A DNA stretch of 6,632 bases from Arcobacter sp. (GTDB lineage Bacteria > Campylobacterota > Campylobacteria > Campylobacterales > Arcobacteraceae): the NCBI GenBank assembly GCA_016744485.1, contig JADGEG010000112.1:1-6632 (forward strand), read 5' to 3'. Under the pieces are notes generated by a model. The model saw only the letters and a list, made by a program, of their open reading frames with translations. It searched no databases and was not told the DNA's origin. This document shows positions 1 through 5,269 of this stretch, one piece after another. Within the stretch, counting starts at the first letter, position 1. Each line of letters begins with the position of its first letter. A program made the position numbers and the translations under genes.

Positions 1-527
1 GTATAGAAGAAGAATATTTACTAGACTATGGTATAGGTGATATTAGTGTTAATAATAAAGAAGATTTAATTGAACATATCATAAAAAAAATAGATGATTC
101 TTTTGTAGATACAAGCATAGAAGAATCAATTATTAATATAGTTGATCAAGCATATAAGGAAAAAACACAAGAAGATATTCAACTTGATGATAAGAACAAT
201 AAACTATTAAACAAAAAAGGATATGAAGAAGATAATAATTTAGATAAAATAATTACTAGTAAAAATAATGATATTCAAGGAGATGATATGACTGATGAGT
301 TTTCACAATTTGATAATTTAAAAGAAGAAGATGTTTTAAATGCATTGGAAAATATTGATATTAATGATACTAATGAACTTGCTTTAGATAATAAAGCAAT
401 AAACACTAACAAAAATGTTTTTATTAATCAAGATTCTAATGCATCAAATGTAAATGATATTTCACAACTGATTACACAGTTATTAAATAATAAAACTTTA
501 GAAATAACTATAAAAGTAAAAAATTAA
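1..527 (+). CDS. Acidic low-complexity protein of unknown function (5' end outside window)
   Basis: An open frame runs without a stop from the window edge (first full codon at 3) to TAA at 525-527, giving 174 visible residues; the other two + frames stop within the first 40 bases. In DNA this AT-rich, that indicates coding. The protein is rich in Asp, Glu, Asn and Lys, with no membrane segment, signal peptide or cysteine. A predicted helix (LKEEDVLNALENI, visible residues 106-118) is followed by an Asn-rich linker. The C-terminus alternates hydrophobic and polar residues (LEITIKVKN) after an amphipathic helix (ISQLITQLL). It lies one base upstream of fliQ, so it is probably co-transcribed with flagellar genes. 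From memory, Campylobacterota encode 'highly acidic/poly-E-rich' proteins near flagellar genes, and this could be one; that is a weak inference. An in-frame ATG at 288 with a strong Shine-Dalgarno could yield a separate 79-residue product. Confidence 0.8.
   Translation, partial: IEEEYLLDYGIGDISVNNKEDLIEHIIKKIDDSFVDTSIEESIINIVDQAYKEKTQEDIQLDDKNNKLLNKKGYEEDNNLDKIITSKNNDIQGDDMTDEFSQFDNLKEEDVLNALENIDINDTNELALDNKAINTNKNVFINQDSNASNVNDISQLITQLLNNKTLEITIKVKN
277..282 (+). promoter_or_regulatory. Strong Shine-Dalgarno (AAGGAG) before internal in-frame ATG 288
   Basis: AAGGAG lies 5 bases before an ATG at 288-290 that is in frame with the surrounding acidic gene. It is the best Shine-Dalgarno match in the window; most other genes here have only AAGG-like or no recognisable sites. 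It could be the start of a shorter C-terminal product of 79 residues, or a coincidence of the Gln-Gly-Asp codons. The sequence shows the site but cannot show that it is used. Confidence 0.5.
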
Positions 528-528
528 T

Positions 529-789
529 ATGGATCTAATTGGAATTTCACAAAATACAGTAAAAATAATTTTAATTTTGGGTTTACCGTCTTTATTGGTA
601 AGTATGATAATTGGACTATTGATTTCTATTTTTCAAGCAGTTACTCAAGTTAGTGATGCTTCTTTATCTTTTGTTCCTAAAATGGTTTTTGTATCTATTT
701 TTATATTGATATCTTTGCCTTGGATTGGTGATAATATTGAAGTTTATGCAAAAGATTTATGGGATATAATTTTAATTTTTGGTAAATAA
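529..789 (+). CDS. fliQ: Flagellar type III export gate protein FliQ
   Basis: FliQ is a small inner-membrane subunit of the flagellar export gate. It forms the helical export channel with FliP and FliR inside the MS ring. The 86-residue length matches the family (about 89). Two hydrophobic helices are visible at roughly residues 12-34 and 51-68. They flank the family hallmark GLLISIFQAVTQVSDASLSFVPK (about residues 29-51), whose FQA-TQ and LSFVPK parts are typical of FliQ/SctS. The ATG follows the upstream stop by one base (TAA-T-ATG) and has no clear Shine-Dalgarno, suggesting translation coupled to the acidic gene. FliP and FliR are not in the window. The identification is firm. Confidence 0.97.
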   Translation: MDLIGISQNTVKIILILGLPSLLVSMIIGLLISIFQAVTQVSDASLSFVPKMVFVSIFILISLPWIGDNIEVYAKDLWDIILIFGK

Positions 790-791
790 AA

Positions 792-1196
792 ATGATAGAT
801 AAATTATATAAACTTAAAAAAAATCAAAAAAATCAAAAATTAATGCAAAAGGTACAAATAATAAACAAAATATCTCTTATTCAAAATGAAATAATGTTCA
901 CAAATAATAAAATAATCAATACAAGTGTTGATAAATATGGAGCTATTAGTGATTTTGCTATTTTAGAAATACATAAAAATACGATGAAGCAACATATAAA
1001 TAAACTTCAATTAGAAATAAATAAGCTTAATATTGATCTGGAAAAAATAACAAATAATATTTTTGAATTAGAAAAAGAAACACAACAATATAAACATATA
1101 TTAGATGAACAAAAACAAGAATATATTAAATGTATACTGGCAATGGAAGAAAAAGAAGCAAACGAATATATACAAAATAAGTATATAAAAAATTAA
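792..1196 (+). CDS. fliJ: FliJ-like coiled-coil protein (export ATPase stalk)
   Basis: The 134-residue product is almost wholly charged and helical, with heptad-like hydrophobic spacing from about residue 56 to 125 and no signal peptide or membrane segment. FliJ is a cytoplasmic antiparallel coiled coil that inserts into the FliI ATPase ring, contacts FlhA and recycles chaperones. The length (family about 140-150), the basic N-terminus (LYKLKKNQKNQK) and the helix-turn-helix character fit FliJ. FliJ sequences are poorly conserved, so composition and context carry most of the weight. It starts two bases after the fliQ stop and lies directly before a motE-like gene. I recall the same pairing in Helicobacter pylori (HP0256, described as a FliJ homologue, with HP0257) and Campylobacter (Cj1497c with Cj1496c). 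It could instead be an unrelated coiled-coil protein. Confidence 0.62.
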   Translation: MIDKLYKLKKNQKNQKLMQKVQIINKISLIQNEIMFTNNKIINTSVDKYGAISDFAILEIHKNTMKQHINKLQLEINKLNIDLEKITNNIFELEKETQQYKHILDEQKQEYIKCILAMEEKEANEYIQNKYIKN

Positions 1197-1208
1197 GGTA
1201 ATGATTTG

Positions 1209-1670
1209 ATGAAATTATTTAGTGTTTTATTAATATTGTGTTTGACAGTTGTTGCAGATGAAACAAAAGAAAAAGTAGAAATAATAGAATTAAAAAAAGA
1301 ATTAAATGATTTTTATAATAAAAAAGAATTAGAATATAATAAAAGTAAAAAAGATTTAAAAAATATATTAGAAAGTATAAAAAAAGAAAAACTATCTATT
1401 AAATCTTTAAGAGATGAAAATTTAATGATTTTACAAGACATAAAAGGTACAATTGAAAGTAAAACTACAAAAATATATAATAAAATGAAGTCAAAAATTG
1501 CGGCATCTATCTTTGAACAGATGATAAAAGATGGTGATATTGAGCTTGTTTTTGATATAGTTATAAAATTAAAAGAAAAAAATGTTACATCTTTAATGAA
1601 ATTTTTAAGTCCTAAAAGTGCTTCTATGCTAACTAAAAGACTTAAAGAATTTAAAAAAAATAAAGGTTAA
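1209..1670 (+). CDS. motE: MotE-like periplasmic coiled-coil protein with MgtE_N-type domain
   Basis: The 153-residue product begins with a signal peptide (MKLFSVLLILCLTVVA, likely cut after Ala16), so it should be periplasmic. Residues about 20-85 are a charged coiled coil. Residues about 87-147 match the MgtE N-terminal/MotE pattern: IYNKMKSKIAASIFEQM, then a D-IV-KLKEKN helix, then LSPKSASMLTKRL, which corresponds to the family's repeated 'M.p.kAA.i...M' helices. MotE-type proteins in Campylobacterota are thought to support the stator; the Campylobacter relative Cj1496c is a periplasmic MgtE-like glycoprotein. ATG 1209 is preferred, with AAGG at 1195-1198 ten bases upstream. A TTG at 1206 in the same frame would add one residue. 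The neighbouring fliL agrees with a stator role. An EYNKS sequence (residues 42-46) fits the bacterial N-glycosylation sequon. Confidence 0.75.
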   Translation: MKLFSVLLILCLTVVADETKEKVEIIELKKELNDFYNKKELEYNKSKKDLKNILESIKKEKLSIKSLRDENLMILQDIKGTIESKTTKIYNKMKSKIAASIFEQMIKDGDIELVFDIVIKLKEKNVTSLMKFLSPKSASMLTKRLKEFKKNKG

Positions 1671-1673
1671 TTT

Positions 1674-2213
1674 ATGGCAGATGAAGAAAACATAGAAGAA
1701 ACAAAAAAAAGTTCTGGTTCAAAAGGTATAATGATTTTATTGATTATTTTAGTGGTAGTTTTAATCTTAGGACTTGGAGGACTTGGTTATTTTGTATATT
1801 CTAAAGGATTATTAAATAATAATTCATCAAGTGATATATCATCAAAAGTAGAGGAAAAAGAAAAAAAAGATGCATCTGAAATGTTTAAAGCTACTATTGA
1901 AGATTTAGTATTAAATATTACAAATGCTAAAGGTAGAGAAAAGTTAATGAAACTATCTTTTGCTATTAAAAGTATAGAACCTTCAATAGCAGGCATTGTT
2001 GAAAATAATAAAGCAGAGATTATTGATATTGTTATTGCACAAATTAGTGCTAGAACTTCCGAAGAATTATTAACTGTAGGAGGAAAAACTTTATTAAAAG
2101 AAGAATTGAAAGAAGAAATCAATAATATTATAAATGAAGTTGTGTCTAATAATGAAGATATTAAACAAAATAATGTTAAAAAAATATTATTTACAACCTT
2201 TGTAATTAAATAA
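1674..2213 (+). CDS. fliL: Flagellar basal body-associated protein FliL
   Basis: FliL is a single-pass inner-membrane protein that surrounds or stabilises MotA/MotB stator units. The 179 residues show a short charged cytoplasmic tail (1-17), one strong transmembrane helix (about 18-42), and a Ser/Asn/Lys/Glu-rich periplasmic linker (about 45-68). The periplasmic domain follows from about residue 70. Its conserved parts are visible: a DLVLNITN strand, a KLSFAIK strand, an IIDIVIAQISARTSEELLT helix, a GGKTLLKEELKEEIN helix and a terminal ILFTTFVIK strand, the usual FliL ending. Its Shine-Dalgarno (AAAGG, 1662-1666) overlaps the end of the motE-like gene, whose stop is only three bases before this ATG. 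Length and domain order are normal for Campylobacterota FliL. Confidence 0.94.
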   Translation: MADEENIEETKKSSGSKGIMILLIILVVVLILGLGGLGYFVYSKGLLNNNSSSDISSKVEEKEKKDASEMFKATIEDLVLNITNAKGREKLMKLSFAIKSIEPSIAGIVENNKAEIIDIVIAQISARTSEELLTVGGKTLLKEELKEEINNIINEVVSNNEDIKQNNVKKILFTTFVIK

Positions 2214-2214
2214 A

Positions 2215-2637
2215 ATGATAATAAGCTTTAAAGAGAAAAATAAAAATAAAAAAACTATTAAAATAGTATCTTTAATACTATTAGTTCTTATGTTTGTGAT
2301 ATATTACTTTTATATGAGTAATCAATTTTCACAAGAAAATACAAAAACAAAATTACAAAAAGTTCCTATTAATAAAATAATTATGAATAAAAAGAAAAAA
2401 TTAGAAAGGTTAATATATAATGAAATAGAAGTTGTGGTTGATTTAATAGGACAACAGCATATAAAAAAAATTAAAATTGTGTCAAATAAAGTTTTAATTT
2501 TATGTGATGTTACTACAAATTTAGATGCTTTAAAAGTAAGATATGGAGTTATGGCTCTTATTAAACAAACTTCAAAAGATATAAAAATTGCAATAGATGT
2601 GCAAAAAATTATTCAAAGTAAATATAATGTCAAATAA
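2215..2637 (+). CDS. Unrecognised single-pass inner-membrane protein in flagellar operon
   Basis: I do not recognise this 140-residue protein. It has a Lys-rich N-terminus (residues 1-14), one strong hydrophobic helix (about 15-33) and no obvious cleavage site. That suggests a membrane anchor, with the remaining 105 or so residues in the periplasm by the positive-inside rule. A polar linker (about 35-60) precedes a compact C-terminal domain with alternating strand and helix character: IEVVVDLI, IKKIKIVSNKVLILCDV, DALKVRYGVMALIKQ and IKIAIDVQKII. This could be a small ferredoxin-like or PilN/PilO-like fold, but that is a guess from pattern only. The ATG follows the fliL stop by one base and has no Shine-Dalgarno; flgH begins inside its last codons. 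Tight coupling between a stator-associated gene and the L-ring gene suggests a motor or basal-body role. The single Cys (residue 97) is unlikely to form an internal disulfide. Confidence 0.85.
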   Translation: MIISFKEKNKNKKTIKIVSLILLVLMFVIYYFYMSNQFSQENTKTKLQKVPINKIIMNKKKKLERLIYNEIEVVVDLIGQQHIKKIKIVSNKVLILCDVTTNLDALKVRYGVMALIKQTSKDIKIAIDVQKIIQSKYNVK

Positions 2638-3334
2638 GTATATATTATTTTTTCTACTAACGGTATTCTTTATAGGTTGCGCTAAAGAGGAAAAAATTAC
2701 ATTTATAAAACCTAAAATGCAAATACCAAAAGAACCTGTGATTATTAAAAAGAAGAAAGGCTCATTATATGCTTTAAAAGGTACTTCATTGTTTTCTGAT
2801 AAAAAAGATTTACAAATTGGAGATATTTTACAAGTTAATATTAGTGAAGCATTAAATTCTAAAACTAAAAGTAAAAGAGAATTAAGTAGTGCAAGAAATA
2901 GTAATTTAGGAGGAGGTTTATTTTCATCTATGAGTGGAAATACACAAAATGCAGGTGTTATAAATAAAGCTACAGATAAATTAAATTCTAATTTTGGAGT
3001 TGATTTCAAAACAAATAGCACATCATCAAGTAAAGGAAATGTAAATTCTCAATTAGATGAATCATTTAAAACTAAACTTTCCGTTATTATAGAAGAGATT
3101 TATCAAAATGGAAATTATTTTATTAAAGGTATTAAAGAGATATTAATTGATGGACAAAAACAATCACTTATTTTAACAGGTGTCATTAGACCTTATGATA
3201 TTAGTCCTGATAATAGTATTTCTTCTTCTCAAATAGCAAACTTAAAACTGTTATATAAAAAAGGTGGAACAGAACAAGATATTTTACAAGTACCTTGGGC
3301 TATAAAAATATTAAATAAATTTTGGCCATTTTGA
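2627..3334 (+). CDS. flgH: Flagellar L-ring lipoprotein FlgH
   Basis: FlgH forms the L ring that carries the rod through the outer membrane. Starting at ATG 2627 gives 235 residues, the usual family length, with a lipoprotein signal peptide ending in FFIGC and the lipidated Cys at residue 18. Family blocks are visible: GSLYALKGTSLFSDKK (45-60), IGDILQVNISEA (64-75), a Gly/Ser/Asn-rich middle, NGNYFIKGIKEILIDG (161-176) and LTGVIRPYDISPDNSISSSQIA (183-204). It ends in W..KILNKFWPF, the typical FlgH C-terminus. This start overlaps the upstream gene by 11 bases. An earlier in-frame ATG at 2597 would put ten extra residues before the signal peptide and deepen the overlap to 41 bases, so I reject it. 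The P-ring gene flgI is not in the window. Confidence 0.96.
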   Translation: MSNKYILFFLLTVFFIGCAKEEKITFIKPKMQIPKEPVIIKKKKGSLYALKGTSLFSDKKDLQIGDILQVNISEALNSKTKSKRELSSARNSNLGGGLFSSMSGNTQNAGVINKATDKLNSNFGVDFKTNSTSSSKGNVNSQLDESFKTKLSVIIEEIYQNGNYFIKGIKEILIDGQKQSLILTGVIRPYDISPDNSISSSQIANLKLLYKKGGTEQDILQVPWAIKILNKFWPF

Positions 3335-3392
3335 TATATTTAATCTAATATTAAGAAATGTAATGTAATAATTATTTTTATAAAGGAATATT
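3335..3392 (+). promoter_or_regulatory. AT-rich gap between flgH and flgK; possible promoter region, no clear element
   Basis: This 58-base stretch is the only sizeable gap between genes in the window. It contains almost only A and T, including TATATT, TAATAT and TATAAA strings that could act as a -10 element, but in DNA this AT-rich they carry little information. I see no sigma-54 site (GG and GC at the -24/-12 spacing), no sigma-28-like -10 and no hairpin terminator. The end of the gap holds the flgK ribosome-binding site. A separate promoter for flgK-fliD is plausible but not shown. Confidence 0.35.
3383..3387 (+). promoter_or_regulatory. Ribosome-binding site of flgK
   Basis: AAGGA lies five bases before ATG 3393. 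It fixes the flgK start and is stronger than most sites in the upstream operon, which fits independent translation of this abundant late gene. Confidence 0.75.
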
Positions 3393-5258
3393 ATGTTAAA
3401 TGCGTTAAATGTTGCACATACTGGTTTAATAGCCTCTAAAACAGCAGTTGAAGGTGTGTCAAATAATATTGCTAATTCAAATACTAAAGGTTATAAGAAA
3501 CGAGTTATAGATCTACATGAACTTTCTAGTACTGATGGCTCACTAATAGGTAGAGGTGTGACTAGTAATAATGCCTATAGAATTACATCTGAGTATATGT
3601 ATGATAATTTACTTACAGAAACTAGTAAAGCTAATTATTATAATGAAATATCAAGGATGGTTGGAAATATTGAATCTGTTTTGAAAGAAACAGATAGTAG
3701 TGGGTTTTCAAGCGATTTCAATAGATATTTTCAAGCTATTGAAAATTTACGCTCAAACCCAAATTCTCAAATTTATAAAACAACACTAAAAACACAAGCA
3801 AACATACTTGTTGAATCCATAAAAAACTTATACACAGCAATAGAAAAAGAAGAAGCACTAACAAAAAAATCTTTAGATGATAACATTAAAGAAGTTAATA
3901 CATTAATACATGAAATAGGACAAGTAAATAAAGAAATACAAAGAAGTTCAACAGTGTCCAATGATTTGCTTGATAAAAGAGATGAGCTAGAAGTTAAGCT
4001 TGCAAAATATGTTGATATAAAAGTTGATAGAAGAGATGATGATTATCAACTAAGAATTGGTGGACAAATTGCAATTAGATATAATACAAATATAAGAGAC
4101 ATTAAAATAATAGAAAATAAAACACATCAAGTTGATAAATATAATGTATTAGATGCAAACGAGAATCCAATTAGCTCAACACATAATGCCGTATTTGATA
4201 ATAATGATACTTTTACATTTAAACTAAATAATGAACATGAAGTTCAAGTTGAATTTGGGACTTATGTTGTTGATGCAAGTGGTAATAATGTTGATTTAGA
4301 TGGTGATGGTAATGCAGATTTAATAGATAATAATAATTATATAAGAGCATTAAAATATAAAATTAATAATGATGAAGAAATGTCACAGTTAGTAAATGCT
4401 TATAATGGTAACTATGCTTTTGATGAAAATAATAATAAAGTTGATAGTAATTCTTCTGATAAGTTTCTTGTTCTTGAATCTACGATTAAAGGTTTAGAAG
4501 GAAAGTTTGATGGACGAATAAGCTTAATTGAAAAAATAGGAACAGTAGTATCTAATAGAGATGCTTTTTATAAAAATGATATAGATAATAAAAAAGCTAC
4601 TCAAGGTATTTCTATTTCTATTTTTGGAAAAGAAGTTTCTTTAAAAAAAGGGATTATTCAAGCTCAAACTGATAATCTAACAAGTACATCTTCTAATAAT
4701 AAAATAATAGATTATAAAAATAAAATGAATGATTTTGCAAGAGCATTAAGTGATATAACAAATAAATATGTAAAAATAGATAATAATTATAATTATGTAC
4801 ACGGACATGCTGCAAGTGATGAATATGATGGTGATAAAAGTATTAAGAGTATTGGACTTTTTAATGGATCAAGTGTAAAAACACTAAAGTTCAATGAAAA
4901 TTTAGTTAATGATTTAGACCAAAGTGATTTAGATTATTTATCCAAGCATCAATGGAAAAAAGATATAGGATTTGATGGAAAAGCACAAAATGGTTCACAT
5001 AAATATGCGACATCGTTTACAGAATTTTTTCAAGAAATAAGAGTTAATGTGGCATCAGATAAAGAAAACAATGAGTTTTTATTAACAACACAAAAAGCTA
5101 TTAGACAATCTTTACAAAATTATTATGATCAAATTGTTAAAGTTGACCAAGATGAAGAGATGATGAATCTAATAAAATTTCAAGCAGCATATACAGCAAA
5201 TGCAAAAATCATAACAGTTGTCGATGAAATGTTAGATACATTACTTAGAATGAATTAA
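3393..5258 (+). CDS. flgK: Flagellar hook-associated protein 1 FlgK
   Basis: FlgK is exported by the flagellar type III system and forms the first junction zone between hook and filament. The 621 residues match Campylobacterota FlgK in length. The N-terminus carries the rod/hook/HAP signature (NNIANSNTKGY, residues 24-34) in a D0 helix. Residues about 85-205 form the long D1 helices, with the family-typical FQAIENLRSNPNS (113-125) and NDLLDKRDEL (190-199). The variable middle (about 210-400) is Asn/Asp-rich and contains a calcium-loop-like DLDGDGNADLID at 301-312. GSSVKTLKFN (492-501), LDYLSKHQWKKDIGFDGK (513-530) and the C-terminal helix EEMMNLIKFQAAYTANAKII (588-607), ending LDTLLRMN, complete the fold. 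Its partner flgL and chaperone flgN are not next to it. Around 3740-3840 the coding strand switches from G-rich to C-rich. Confidence 0.97.
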   Translation: MLNALNVAHTGLIASKTAVEGVSNNIANSNTKGYKKRVIDLHELSSTDGSLIGRGVTSNNAYRITSEYMYDNLLTETSKANYYNEISRMVGNIESVLKETDSSGFSSDFNRYFQAIENLRSNPNSQIYKTTLKTQANILVESIKNLYTAIEKEEALTKKSLDDNIKEVNTLIHEIGQVNKEIQRSSTVSNDLLDKRDELEVKLAKYVDIKVDRRDDDYQLRIGGQIAIRYNTNIRDIKIIENKTHQVDKYNVLDANENPISSTHNAVFDNNDTFTFKLNNEHEVQVEFGTYVVDASGNNVDLDGDGNADLIDNNNYIRALKYKINNDEEMSQLVNAYNGNYAFDENNNKVDSNSSDKFLVLESTIKGLEGKFDGRISLIEKIGTVVSNRDAFYKNDIDNKKATQGISISIFGKEVSLKKGIIQAQTDNLTSTSSNNKIIDYKNKMNDFARALSDITNKYVKIDNNYNYVHGHAASDEYDGDKSIKSIGLFNGSSVKTLKFNENLVNDLDQSDLDYLSKHQWKKDIGFDGKAQNGSHKYATSFTEFFQEIRVNVASDKENNEFLLTTQKAIRQSLQNYYDQIVKVDQDEEMMNLIKFQAAYTANAKIITVVDEMLDTLLRMN

Positions 5259-5263
5259 AGGGA
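5257..5263 (+). promoter_or_regulatory. Ribosome-binding site of fliD
   Basis: AAAGGGA, six bases before ATG 5270, overlaps the flgK stop codon. It supports the chosen fliD start and close co-translation with flgK. Confidence 0.75.
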
Positions 5264-5269
5264 TATATT

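Noticed and set aside
1787..2122. Open frame on the minus strand inside fliL
   Set aside because: It is fully antisense to a well-recognised fliL, has no ribosome-binding site, and its Ser/Phe/Ile-rich translation is what the reverse complement of Glu/Lys/Asn-rich coding gives.
2597..2626. Upstream ATG start for flgH
   Set aside because: It would add ten residues before a complete lipoprotein signal peptide, deepen the overlap to 41 bases and has no Shine-Dalgarno; ATG 2627 gives the normal family length.
2572..3021. 149-codon open frame on the minus strand across the flgH start
   Set aside because: It is antisense to flgH and the end of the preceding gene, both of which are coherent; the hydrophobic translation is typical of a shadow frame.
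3322..3345. Possible sigma-54 promoter around TTGGCC at the end of flgH
   Set aside because: The GG doublet is present, but the GC doublet expected at the -12 spacing is missing.
3773..3961. Minus-strand open frame inside flgK
   Set aside because: It overlaps the conserved D1 region of flgK; the openness follows from the local C-rich composition.
4431..4479. Second calcium loop in FlgK (DENNNKVDSNSSD)
   Set aside because: Asp/Asn-rich, but it lacks the Gly at loop position 6 and the regular 1-3-5-12 acidic spacing, so it is not claimed as a site by itself.
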